Part shown: piece by piece, positions 55,411-63,426 of the stretch
Layout: every line of letters begins with the position of its first letter
Position numbering within the stretch: position 1 is the stretch's first letter
Source: Lysinibacillus sp. OF-1
GTDB lineage: Bacteria > Bacillota > Bacilli > Bacillales_A > Planococcaceae
NCBI RefSeq assembly: GCF_028356935.1
Contig: NZ_CP102798.1
Span: 2,108,001-2,172,000, forward strand
DNA: 64,000 nt
Direction: 5' to 3'
The notes under the pieces: generated by a model
Databases searched by the model: none
Seen by the model: the letters and a program-made list of their open reading frames with translations, nothing else
What the model was told of the DNA's origin: nothing
Program-made: the position numbers and the translations under genes

Positions 55411-55535
55411 TGTAACTTTTCGCAATGCTATACGACTACTCTATTAGTAGAATACAAAAAACTAAAGCAAAATAGTAACATTCACTTTTCACAAAATGAC
55501 CAGGGCTCAATTTCTGAGTGCCTGGTTATTTTGTT
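55411..55535 (+). ncRNA. Candidate small RNA, copy 1
   Basis: About 125 nt shared with 58229-58354: TGTAAC, GCAA, ACGACTACT, AGTAGAATACAAAAA, CTAAAGCAAA, TTCACTTTTCACAAAA and a 3' hairpin GACCAGG..CTC / GAG..CCTGGT followed by T-rich sequence. A small hairpin CTACTNTANTAGTAG lies inside. The gene has no open frame or clear promoter. Conservation of two copies plus terminator supports a transcript. Confidence 0.55.
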
Positions 55536-55539
55536 GGAT

Positions 55540-55570
55540 ACAAAAAGGACATGCATTTTTTGCATGTCCC
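55540..55570 (-). terminator. Terminator of the MATE gene operon
   Basis: GGACATGCA-N5-TGCATGTCC; the minus strand continues TTTTTG. Confidence 0.85.
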
Positions 55571-55577
55571 GTGTCAT

Positions 55578-56954
55578 TTATTCGCTAAGCATCGCTTTTA
55601 ATGTTCGCTTTTGCCAGCCTAGCTTGAAGTAGGCATATTGCATAATGAAATGGACGCAGAAGGTAATTGGATAGGCTAACCAAACACCGTTTAATGCGAG
55701 TGACGTATGGTGGGACAAGAAGTACGCTAATGGCACTTGCACGACCCAAATCGTTATGACTAAGAAGATGGTCGGCCATAGTACGACACCAGTGGCACGC
55801 ATCGTAGCGGAAACGGTTTGCGTATGTCCAAATATTAAATAGCTCCAAAAGGCGATATATAAATAATTTTTGGCAATGAGCACAGTATCATGTGAATCGA
55901 TAAAGAAAGCCAAAATTGGCTCTGCAAATAGATACATGATGAGAATGATTGCGCCACCTAAAAGATAGTTAATACGCACACCCATTTGACGAATTTTTTT
56001 AATCATTTCTGTAGAATTCGCTCCTAAAGCCTGTGCTACGAAAACGGATGTAGCAATAGCAATACTCATCGCAGGCACTTGTGCATAGCTAGCTACCTGA
56101 TTGACAACGCCATAAGCAGCAGTGGCATCAGATCCATAGGCATTGACAAAACCAATAACGGCAATTTCTGCAACTGAGATGGCAACCATACTAATACTTG
56201 ATGGAATCGCTAGTTTTAATAATGATGTTAAAATATCCTTCTTTAATTTAAAATGCTGTAAGATGGATTTATCAAAACGTAGTAAATGCTTTGTTTTATG
56301 CAAATAAGCTAATAATAAAATCATGGTCACTAAGTTTGATAACACAGAAGCATAGGCAGCACCATTTAAACCAAACGCGGGTAATCCGAACCAGCCGAAT
56401 ACCAGCGGTGGGAGGAAGGCAATATTTAACACCACACTAATTACTAAAAAGAGAAAGGGTGTTTTCGAATCACCGACGCCGCGCATAAAGGTTGTATACA
56501 CTAAATACCAAAACATAATGGGTAATGTGAAAAATAAAATTTGTGCATAGCTAATACTCATGTCTAAAATATTTGCTGGTGTTTGCATAAAGCGTAAAAT
56601 CCATTCAATGAAAAAGCCGCCAAAGAGCGCCACGATAATCGATAAAATCGTAGTAAAGGCAAGGGTTACCCCAACTACCTCTTTCATCTTTTCATGATGA
56701 CCAGCCCCAAACGTTTGCCCAACTAAAATAGAGCTTCCCGAACCTATGCCAATTGCGAAGGCCATTAAAAAGAAGAAAAACGGGAAAAATGCGGAAATGG
56801 CAGCGAGTGCATCGACACCTAAATTGCGCCCGACGATAAACATCGCAAATACTTGGCCGACAGATTGCAGTACATTCGCTAGCATCACCGGGATTAAGAA
56901 ATTAAAAAAGGCCTTTCGTAGTTTTTTATCATCCTGTAACATTTGTTCATTCAT
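55578..56954 (-). CDS. MATE family efflux transporter, 458 aa
   Basis: Twelve membrane segments in two halves, with PVMLANVLQSVGQVFAMFIVG and LGVDALAAISAFFPF near the start, typical of the MATE (NorM/DinF-like) family that exports cationic drugs with Na+ or H+ antiport. The substrate is unknown. AGAGGA precedes the start. It follows a DUF-type gene by 20 bp in the same direction, and a 21-bp palindrome lies upstream of that gene, so the pair is probably controlled by a local repressor encoded elsewhere. Confidence 0.95.
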   Translation of the reverse strand: MNEQMLQDDKKLRKAFFNFLIPVMLANVLQSVGQVFAMFIVGRNLGVDALAAISAFFPFFFFLMAFAIGIGSGSSILVGQTFGAGHHEKMKEVVGVTLAFTTILSIIVALFGGFFIEWILRFMQTPANILDMSISYAQILFFTLPIMFWYLVYTTFMRGVGDSKTPFLFLVISVVLNIAFLPPLVFGWFGLPAFGLNGAAYASVLSNLVTMILLLAYLHKTKHLLRFDKSILQHFKLKKDILTSLLKLAIPSSISMVAISVAEIAVIGFVNAYGSDATAAYGVVNQVASYAQVPAMSIAIATSVFVAQALGANSTEMIKKIRQMGVRINYLLGGAIILIMYLFAEPILAFFIDSHDTVLIAKNYLYIAFWSYLIFGHTQTVSATMRATGVVLWPTIFLVITIWVVQVPLAYFLSHHTSLALNGVWLAYPITFCVHFIMQYAYFKLGWQKRTLKAMLSE

Positions 56955-56974
56955 CGTTAAAATCCTCTTGAGTT

Positions 56975-57454
56975 TTAATAACCCATTTCTTTTAAGATTC
57001 GTGATAGTGAGCGAAGGCGTTCACCGATTAGCTCACCATCATTATTTAATGCTTGCTGAAAAAGCTGAATATCCTCTTTAATTTGTTCATTTTCTGTGCA
57101 TACTTCCACAGTCATAGCATCACCTTGTAAGCCTACTCGATTAATAACAGGGTTTGCTTCATCATATAAGTGCTCGTAGCGGTATGCATCCTTAAAATAA
57201 AGTTGTGTCTCACATACTAGAATAGCGAGGTCAAGCACACGATGGAGGGGTAGTTCTTCCGACTGACGTGACCATTTGCCACCTGTATGTCGCCAAACCT
57301 TCGCAGAAATATCAACCTTTCCTCGATCATTCCATTGTGCCAACCCAAGTGAAAGTCCTTGTGTATCAGTTTGATAAGCTGTACGCCCATCGATATTGGC
57401 ATAGTTTTCAGCAACGATTACAGGTTTATGTTTTAAATGTGTTGGAATTTTCAT
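56975..57454 (-). CDS. Conserved protein of unknown function (DUF6530-like), 159 aa
   Basis: The sequence opens PTHLKHKPVIVAENYANIDGRTAYQTDTQGLSLGLAQWNDRGK (key words: LKHKPVIVAENY, GLSLGLAQWNDRG), which I associate with an uncharacterised Bacillus family; the DUF name is from memory. It is soluble and acidic at its C-terminus. AAGGAG 9 bp upstream. First gene of the MATE operon, so it may be a soluble partner or an unrelated co-passenger. Confidence 0.8.
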   Translation of the reverse strand: MKIPTHLKHKPVIVAENYANIDGRTAYQTDTQGLSLGLAQWNDRGKVDISAKVWRHTGGKWSRQSEELPLHRVLDLAILVCETQLYFKDAYRYEHLYDEANPVINRVGLQGDAMTVEVCTENEQIKEDIQLFQQALNNDGELIGERLRSLSRILKEMGY

Positions 57455-57481
57455 TGTTAAGCACTCCTTGTTATTTGAATT

Positions 57482-57502
57482 TAGTAATTTAGTAAATTAC
57501 TA
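57482..57502. promoter_or_regulatory. 21-bp palindromic operator before the MATE operon
   Basis: TAGTAATTT-AGT-AAATTACTA is a perfect dyad, and TAGTAAATTTA recurs to its right (57505-57516). It lies 28 bp before the first gene. This is typical of MarR- or TetR-type operators; no regulator gene adjoins. Confidence 0.65.
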
Positions 57503-57608
57503 CTTTAGTAAATTTAGCATTCACCTAAACAGAAGTCAATCGAAATGGCAGTGTAACTTTTTCTGCTAGGCTAAGTCTAATATGTAAGATGATGGAAAGG
57601 GTGATGTG

Positions 57609-58046
57609 ATGAAGGGCTATCTGCGGAAGTTTTTGTTTTGTATAGTATGTCTCGTAATAATACCTGTGAACACTGTCGCAACAACTTGGGTCTATCCTTT
57701 CGTAGTTTGGGATGGTTATATATATGAGGTAACGGAGGAGAAAGTGCATGCAGTTGAGAATGAAATAGGGAAGGTAACGAAGTATTCAGATATGGAGCAA
57801 CATGGAGGCAATTTTTCAAATGCATATCCAAAAGGAACCAAGTACTTTGCGATAAAGGGAACCGATACAAAGGTCGCCATCGCGGTACAAGTTGACAAAG
57901 GAGCATACCTTAAAGCGGTGAATGATGGAGAATATACGTATCAACGTAAAGCAAACATTGCCTTATATCTTTATAAAGCATTAGGAATCCTCGCCCTGTT
58001 CATCGTTATTTATCTATTGTTCACGAGTTTACGCAAGAAGCGTTAA
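57609..58046 (+). CDS. Exported membrane-anchored protein, 145 aa
   Basis: Signal peptide (residues 5-24, ending in a VNTVA region) is followed by a ~90-residue extracytoplasmic domain (VVWDGYIYEVTEEKV) and a C-terminal membrane segment (about 121-139) with a basic end (SLRKKR). I do not recognise the family. ATG at 57609 follows AAAGGG. It is divergent from the MATE operon. Confidence 0.75.
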   Translation: MKGYLRKFLFCIVCLVIIPVNTVATTWVYPFVVWDGYIYEVTEEKVHAVENEIGKVTKYSDMEQHGGNFSNAYPKGTKYFAIKGTDTKVAIAVQVDKGAYLKAVNDGEYTYQRKANIALYLYKALGILALFIVIYLLFTSLRKKR

Positions 58047-58228
58047 GCTAGCAAATTCGTACTTTATGTAGGGATGTTGCTTCTCTATACAAGAAAACGA
58101 TTATTGCTACTTTGCTTGTTTTTTGCGGTATCGTATTTTTGAAGGAGTTTAACTTTAAACGGTTCAAAGAATAACAGAAGTATGATAAACGTGAAGGGTT
58201 AATTTTTTTCAAAATTCCTTCAAAAACC

Positions 58229-58354
58229 TGTAACCTTTGCAAAGCTGACACGACTACTGTAATAGTAGAATACAAAAACTAAAGCAAACTAGTAAGTTTC
58301 ACTTTTCACAAAAAGACCAGGACTCTGTTTTTCGAGAGTTTCTGGTCTTTTTGT
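58229..58354 (+). ncRNA. Candidate small RNA, copy 2
   Basis: The second copy of the ~125-nt element, with the same ordered blocks as copy 1: TGTAACC, GCAAAGC, ACGACTACTGTAATAGTAG (hairpin), CTAAAGCAAACTAGTAA, TTTCACTTTTCACAAAA, then a terminator hairpin AGACCAGGACTC / GAG..CTGGTCTTTTTG. Arms of the final hairpin differ from copy 1 but pairing is retained, a sign of structural constraint. Confidence 0.55.
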
Positions 58355-58500
58355 GTGCTGGAAATAACACCGTTTTATAGTTTATGTTCTTAAAAAAGGG
58401 ATTTCTTAATCTCTTATTGACAATATATTTAGAAAAATGGAACTTTTCCCAATAGACATGCGTAAAACTAGTAAAAGAACAAGGAAGGGAGCTCTTAAAA

Positions 58501-58839
58501 ATGCGTTGGAAACACTTTATTATGATGGTTATTGCCTGGATTGTGGAGATAGCGTTAACCTATTGGATTGCCACAATGTTCTCTGTTCGATTTATAGAAG
58601 TGATGTTTTTCACTGGTGTTGCCTTTACGTTAGGCACATTCTATTTTTCCAGCAGTGGTGGAGCCATGTCTAGGCTTTATGCATCTCAGGTCAGTGCACA
58701 AACAGGAATCATTCATGAGCGAGAACGATTCCAGGTAAAACTTGGTCCCATGTTTAAAGCCTCGTTCATATTTTTCCTCATTGGTTTGGTGTTCTTTATT
58801 TTACTTGTAACAGGCATCATTCCACCTCAAAGCATGTAA
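58501..58839 (+). CDS. Small integral membrane protein, 112 aa
   Basis: Membrane segments at about 5-25, 31-49 and 85-107 with a central polar loop (RLYASQVSAQTGIIHERERF). A GGAAGGGAG site is upstream. Most of a competing frame (58437-58673) lacks a ribosome site. Function unknown. It is the last intact gene before a region of decayed fragments. Confidence 0.75.
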   Translation: MRWKHFIMMVIAWIVEIALTYWIATMFSVRFIEVMFFTGVAFTLGTFYFSSSGGAMSRLYASQVSAQTGIIHERERFQVKLGPMFKASFIFFLIGLVFFILLVTGIIPPQSM

Positions 58840-58892
58840 TATCTTGTGTAGGTTTGATTTAACTGCTCTTATACCTTTAAAGCTTCAAATAA

Positions 58893-58930
58893 AAAGTCGG
58901 CTATTCCTTATCGGAGTAGCTGATTTTTAT
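58893..58930 (+). terminator. Terminator
   Basis: AGTCGGCTATTCC and GGAGTAGCTGATTT pair with two mismatches around TTATC. The 3' half, TTCCTTATCGGAGTAGCTG, occurs again at 63136 directly after the IS3 element. Confidence 0.7.
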
Positions 58931-59166
58931 TATGCATCAATTTTTCTTAAAAACTTATTCTATTCCATTTTTACTATAGTTTTATGTGAGGTGTTAAAAG
59001 GGGAGTTCAAAATTACAAATTCCTGACTGAGGTAATACTTGGTTAGATTAGAATATGTAGTTCAACATTTAGTGTAATTATCAATTGAATGTAAAAAAAT
59101 CCTTACATTCTACCTCAACAATTATAAAATATTATTTGGAACTTGATTTGCTTGAGTTAATAACAA

Positions 59167-59280
59167 TTATGATGCTTTTGTTATGATATTATTTTTAATG
59201 AAGAGCATCATTTCTTTAGCCATATCAGTATCACGTATTTGTGATTCAGCAGCTTGAAAATTTTCAGATGTGTTGAAGTT
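59167..59280 (-). pseudogene. Flagellin (hag) C-terminal remnant
   Basis: The minus strand reads ENFQAAESQIRDTDMAKEMM then FIKNNIITKAS and stop. This is the conserved flagellin C-terminal (D0/D1) sequence ESRIRD-x-DMAKEM. It is blocked upstream by a stop within a few codons, so only about 36 residues remain. The last segment (usually QAAQAMLAQAN) is missing, so it is a truncated fossil of a flagellin gene. Confidence 0.8.
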
Positions 59281-59609
59281 AGTATTTAAAAGCCGCTTCT
59301 AAGCGATTTTTGGATAGTAACTAGTTTTGAATGTTCGTTCGATAAAATTTCTGTGGAATTATCGAGGAAATTTAGGGAGGTGGTTATTGCATTTAAACGA
59401 AATTAAACAGCTTTATTATGCATTTTCAGTATCACCTAAGTGATACACCTGTAAGATAAATTTAATCCCAAATCCGTATTCTTGAAAATCTTGTCATTCT
59501 TAAGTAATCCAGCTTTGGACCGTATGTACTGATCACGATATACGACACTTAGAAAAATTCCCCTTAATCTTCTTCTATACCGAGAATGTGGCGTCTAAAA
59601 TCTTTTTTT

Positions 59610-59753
59610 CTAATTTTCGTTTACAATTCTAGTTCTAACATTATTCAGAATTGCTACCCCAACAGCTAAAACTGTAGCAGCAGTACTTAATCTACCAATA
59701 ATCTTTTCATCATTTTCCTTTAGGTCATTAAAAGAATCAATAAGCCCGTTCAT
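59610..59753 (-). pseudogene. Broken small membrane protein gene
   Basis: A 47-codon end (MNGLIDSFNDLKENDEK...LSTAATVLAVGVAILNN) is in frame with a hydrophobic stretch upstream (LVISASWIFILW), which is cut from a charged helix (AYEEARSRLNEIR) by a frameshift at about 59810. An AAGGAG lies further upstream. The pattern fits a small two-segment protein disrupted by an indel. Family unknown. Confidence 0.4.
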
Positions 59754-59953
59754 ATCAACATTTTTCCATAGTATGAATATCCATGAAGCAGAAATAACTA
59801 AATTACCAAATCACAAACCTTATCTCGTTCAGTCGGCTCCTTGCTTCTTCATATGCATTTAAATTACAAAAAAATAATTATATGGTAAAATAAGTTGATA
59901 AACGGAATATAAGACTTTTTCTTAATTTCAGAATACTAGTTTGGAGGGTTTAT

Positions 59954-60391
59954 ATGAAAGGCATAAAGATAAGTATAATTACTTTATTTATTATCGTATT
60001 TGTGTTGATTATCATGTTACTTAATGCTGGTCCCCCTAAGCCAATTGTATTGTCAGGAAATAATAAGATAACAATAGTACAAGGTTCTTATTGTTGGAAA
60101 AAAATAACTGGCACTGAATGTGTTGATAAAATTTCACCACCAGAAATTCTTGATAATAATAAAATTGTCCCTTTTTCAGTATCCCCTCAAAGTAAAATAA
60201 AAATCAATTTTAAGAAACAACCTGAAAAAGTAGAAGTTGAGAAATGGATGAATAACGATGAAAGCGAAAAAGTAATAGTGGAAGATAATAGTATTTCTGT
60301 ACCGAACGAAAAAGGCAAGTATATATATATTATCTCTGGAAGATGGGACAAAGGGAGTTCTTCTTATATCTTTAGTATAAAAGTAAAATGA
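59954..60391 (+). CDS. Membrane-anchored protein of unknown function, 145 aa
   Basis: N-terminal signal/anchor (residues 5-25) followed by an extracytoplasmic beta-rich domain (IVLSGNNKITIVQGSYCW, then IVEDNSISVPNEKGKYIYII), with two cysteines (CW and EC) that may pair. Ribosome site GGAGG upstream. No known family. First of three exported proteins (with the metalloprotease and the 193-aa gene), all with A/T-rich codon use unlike most of the window. Confidence 0.75.
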   Translation: MKGIKISIITLFIIVFVLIIMLLNAGPPKPIVLSGNNKITIVQGSYCWKKITGTECVDKISPPEILDNNKIVPFSVSPQSKIKINFKKQPEKVEVEKWMNNDESEKVIVEDNSISVPNEKGKYIYIISGRWDKGSSSYIFSIKVK

Positions 60392-60481
60392 TACCAAATT
60401 ACCCTTTATATTGTATTTTATTATGTTTATAATTTATGTGTGTTAGTTCCATGAATGTAAAAATAAAGGGGAGTTGGTAAA

Positions 60482-60997
60482 ATGAAGTGGAAATTTAAAG
60501 GCTTTTTAATTATGCTATTACTTTGTGTTGTATCTCTACCAATTACAGCTGATGCTTATCAATTACTAGGATTTAAAAAGAAGGATAATTTAGATTTGTA
60601 TTACAATATTAGTCAAGAGCTAATTGATATGGGTTATAAGCAAGATATTCTAAGAGGATTTACTGCGTGGCATTCAACTAATAAAGTTAAGTTTACTAAA
60701 GAGGTCTCGGTTAGTGGAAATGTTAATGTTGATTATGTAAATAGTAATTATGGTGATGCATATGCTACTCATCGTAATGGTTCCTCTACTTTATCAAACA
60801 TAACAATGTATAAATCATGGAAGGGATTAGATCAAACTCGTAGAAGGGAAACTGCAGTTCATGAAGTAGGGCATGCTTTAGGTCTTGATCACACTCAAAC
60901 AAAGAATAATTCCATATCTGTTATGAGGACAAAGGGTTTTAATGATAAAGACTGGCCGTTACAAGACGACATTGATGGTATAAAAGCTTTGTATTAA
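60482..60997 (+). CDS. Secreted matrixin-type metalloprotease, 171 aa
   Basis: Signal peptide (about 1-25, ending TADA) and a compact catalytic domain of about 145 residues with the zinc motif HEVGHALGLDH near residue 128 and a following Met-turn region NSISVMRTKGF. This is the metzincin layout (matrixin/M10-like, HExxHxxGxxH). It has no propeptide of note. AAGGGGAG precedes the ATG. The substrate is unknown. It lies between two exported proteins, which could be its partners or targets. Confidence 0.9.
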   Translation: MKWKFKGFLIMLLLCVVSLPITADAYQLLGFKKKDNLDLYYNISQELIDMGYKQDILRGFTAWHSTNKVKFTKEVSVSGNVNVDYVNSNYGDAYATHRNGSSTLSNITMYKSWKGLDQTRRRETAVHEVGHALGLDHTQTKNNSISVMRTKGFNDKDWPLQDDIDGIKALY

Positions 60998-61048
60998 TTA
61001 CATACGGCTATTACTCACACAAAAATTGTCGACAAAGGGGCAGGTAGT

Positions 61049-61630
61049 ATGAAAAATAGAAAGTTTCAAGTGTTTAGCTTTTTTTTAGTGTGTTTTTGTT
61101 TAATATTCTTTATAAGCATTAAAGATAATAAAAAAATAGAGACTATTAATTTTGAAGGTAAAACTCTAGGTTTTGATAATTTAGAAGAGATGGAAGAAGC
61201 ATCACCTGTAATTGTTCTTGGTACAAAAACAAAAGAAAATGATACTGAAGTTTTTAGATCAGACATTAATAACGATGTAATTGGTGGATATACTAAATCA
61301 AGTTTTTTAATTTCAGAAGTTTATAAAAATAACGATAATAAAGAAGATATAAAAACAAATTCTCAAATTACTGTGTCAGAAATGGCTTTTTATGATAAAG
61401 AAACAAATGCTATGTATACTGTGAATGATTATGAGAACATGGAGTTTGATAAAGAATATTTACTATTTTTGGTTCCAGTAGATGATGGTATGTATGCCCC
61501 TAGAGGTGTAACTACTGGTAAAGTGCCAATGTTTGGATCTAACTCTTCTCTTAACTCTTTAAATACTGTAGATAGTGATAATTCTGATCTAGCCATTATG
61601 AGAGATGCACAGCTTAAGTATAAAAAATAA
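61049..61630 (+). CDS. Exported protein of unknown function, 193 aa
   Basis: Hydrophobic N-terminal anchor (residues 7-24) followed by an extracytoplasmic domain beginning about 30, with FDNLEEMEEASPVIVLGTK, then VSEMAFYDKET and a strand-rich end (YLLFLVPVDDGMYAPRGV). No lipobox. AAGGGG precedes the ATG, 51 bp after the protease. I do not recognise the family. An operon role with the protease is inferred. Confidence 0.75.
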   Translation: MKNRKFQVFSFFLVCFCLIFFISIKDNKKIETINFEGKTLGFDNLEEMEEASPVIVLGTKTKENDTEVFRSDINNDVIGGYTKSSFLISEVYKNNDNKEDIKTNSQITVSEMAFYDKETNAMYTVNDYENMEFDKEYLLFLVPVDDGMYAPRGVTTGKVPMFGSNSSLNSLNTVDSDNSDLAIMRDAQLKYKK

Positions 61631-61730
61631 TAAAATTTCGTGGTCTACTAAAATGTAGCGTATTTATATCATTTAAAAATAAGCAGCCTATGAGTGAAGT
61701 GACCCCTAAAAGTTAGACACGGTTATTTCA

Positions 61731-62594
61731 TTAGGCAGCGGTTAGGGCATGGGTTCGATATTGTATCGGACTCATGCCTTTTAATTTTGCCTTAATCCTT
61801 TTTGTATTGTAATACGTTATATACTTTTCTAATTCAGTTTTAAAATGGTCTACACTTTCAAATTTTTTGAAGTATAAAAACTCAGACTTCATAATCCCGA
61901 AGAAATTCTCCATTACAGAGTTGTCGTAACAGTTTTCTTTACGAGACATACTTTGGAGAATACCCCTTGATTGAAACGCATGACAATATTGCTTCATTTG
62001 ATAGTGCCAGCCTTGATCTGAATACATGAGAAGCTGATGGCCTTCTGGTAGACGCTCCAAAGCTTTATCTAACATCTCTGAAACAAGTGAATAAGTTGGT
62101 CTAGAGCCAATTGTGTACGTAATAATTTCACCATTAAATAAATCTAAAACAGGTGATAAATATAATTTTTCGCCGAATAATTTAAACTCCGTAATATCGG
62201 TTACCCATTTTTCATTCGGTGGGTCCGCTGTAAATTGGCGGTCTAAATGATTAGGCGCAATTTTACCGACTGTTCCTTTATAGGATTTATATTTTTTCAT
62301 ACGCACAAGGCACTTTAATCCAAGTTCTTTCATGATGCGTTGGATCTTCTTGTGATTCACGTTCTTACCACGATTAGCTAGCTCATCACGAATACGACGA
62401 TAGCCATAACGTCCTTCATGTTCATCGTAAATTGAATTGATTTCTACTTTTAAATCGGCATCTGGATCTATTCGGTTCATTTTCTTTACTAAATCATAAT
62501 ACGTGCTACGTGGAATACCAGCGAGTTTCACAAGCGCCTTCATCGAATATTTATGCCTTAACTCAAAGACTACTTTTGCTTTGTCTTGTTTCAT
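61731..62594 (-). CDS. IS3 family transposase OrfB
   Basis: The retroviral-type DDE integrase core is visible: WVTDITEF (first Asp), LMYSDQGWHY (second Asp) and the Glu in NSVMENFFGIMKSE. An N-terminal helix-turn-helix precedes it (residues 1-60). The start ATG overlaps the end of orfA in the shifted frame. The protein appears complete at 287 aa and could be active if OrfA function is supplied. Confidence 0.95.
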   Translation of the reverse strand: MKQDKAKVVFELRHKYSMKALVKLAGIPRSTYYDLVKKMNRIDPDADLKVEINSIYDEHEGRYGYRRIRDELANRGKNVNHKKIQRIMKELGLKCLVRMKKYKSYKGTVGKIAPNHLDRQFTADPPNEKWVTDITEFKLFGEKLYLSPVLDLFNGEIITYTIGSRPTYSLVSEMLDKALERLPEGHQLLMYSDQGWHYQMKQYCHAFQSRGILQSMSRKENCYDNSVMENFFGIMKSEFLYFKKFESVDHFKTELEKYITYYNTKRIKAKLKGMSPIQYRTHALTAA

Positions 62595-63078
62595 GATTTT
62601 TCCTTGTTTTGAAATAAGGCATTCAACTTTTTTAAATACTCGTTTTCCATTTCAAGTTGTTTAATACGTGCTTCTAGTGCCTCGACAGATCCTTCAGCCA
62701 GGATTGTTTCGTCGATTGTTTTTTCATCGATGGACGCCCCTTTTGTCTTGATTCAAGGGCATCTAAACCGCCAACCTCCATTTGTTTTTGCCAAGTATAC
62801 ACTATTGTATAACTTGAGATTTTAAAAAGAGCTGCGGTATCCATTAATGACGCACCAGATTGAACCATGTAATTTAATACGTCTAGTTTAAATGGTACAG
62901 AATAATTTGTATAGGTATTCCTAAACCCTTCATCTCCATGTAATTCATATAACTTTAACCAATATTGAAATTGTGCTCTTGTTACTCCCATCTGTTTTGC
63001 ATACTCTTGTTGAGAAAAAATCTTTGAATTAAAGCCTTGAATAATCTTTAACTTTATCTCGCTCGTAAATTTAGTCAT
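62591..63078 (-). pseudogene. IS3 OrfA with a frameshift
   Basis: The DNA-binding subunit of the transposase, with HTH stretches FSQQEYAKQMGVTRAQFQYW and ISSYTIVYTWQKQ. The zero frame ends at 62674 after RPSMKKQSTKQS. At a run of six A (within GATGAAAAAACAATC) a -1 shift gives ILAEGSVEALEARIKQLEMENEYLKKLN (key LEMENEYLKKL), the normal OrfA leucine zipper, ending at 62591 on the orfB start. So the reading frame is broken or uses programmed -1 shifting at the A6 run. Confidence 0.75.
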
Positions 63079-63396
63079 AAAAAAACTACACCTCCAATTG
63101 TTAAATGCTGTGTCTAACAATTGGGGTGCAGTTCATTCCTTATCGGAGTAGCTGCTTTTTTATGGCAAAAAGTTCCAAAAACCCGACTTTACTTACAGGC
63201 ATTGGATAGAAAGGGTTGTGGAAGTATATGAAATGTTTTGGCGAAATGGCTCAACCAAATCAGAGCCCGTTGTTCGATTAGGACTATATTAAGAATTTGT
63301 TCAGAATTTGTAGAGATGTGCTTGGTAGAATTGGAAGGTTGTAAGATCATTACTCGATCAAGACCTAGGAGGTGGCGTTCGCAAAGGAGAAATACT

Positions 63397-63426
63397 ATGT
63401 TGCCCTTTGACGAGATTCACTTATGA
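63397..63426 (+). CDS. Short leader ORF MLPFDEIHL
   Basis: AAAGGAG is 7 bp before the ATG, and the 9-codon frame ends in TGA overlapping the ATG of the following large gene (TTATGA). The large gene itself has no good ribosome site, so translation coupling through this ORF is plausible. Confidence 0.4.
   Translation: MLPFDEIHL

Larger units (their letters stand above)
59040..59950. other. Gene-poor region with several gene remnants
   Basis: About 900 bp without an intact gene. It contains a flagellin tail (59167-59280), a minus-strand membrane fragment (59610-59753), and a plus-strand start at 59389 (TTG after GGAGGTGG) giving only 18 codons. This looks like a zone of deletion and decay near the mobile element. 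Confidence 0.5.
61695..63135 (-). mobile_element. IS3-family (IS150 group) insertion sequence
   Basis: About 1.44 kb bounded by inverted repeats: TGAAGTGACCCC..GTTAGACAC at the left and, inverted, TGAACTGCACCCC..GTTAGACAC at the right. It carries orfA and orfB in the minus direction. No obvious target duplication is seen (left flank TATGAG, right flank TTCCTT), suggesting a rearrangement after insertion. The right flank is a half-terminator also present at 58907. Confidence 0.9.
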
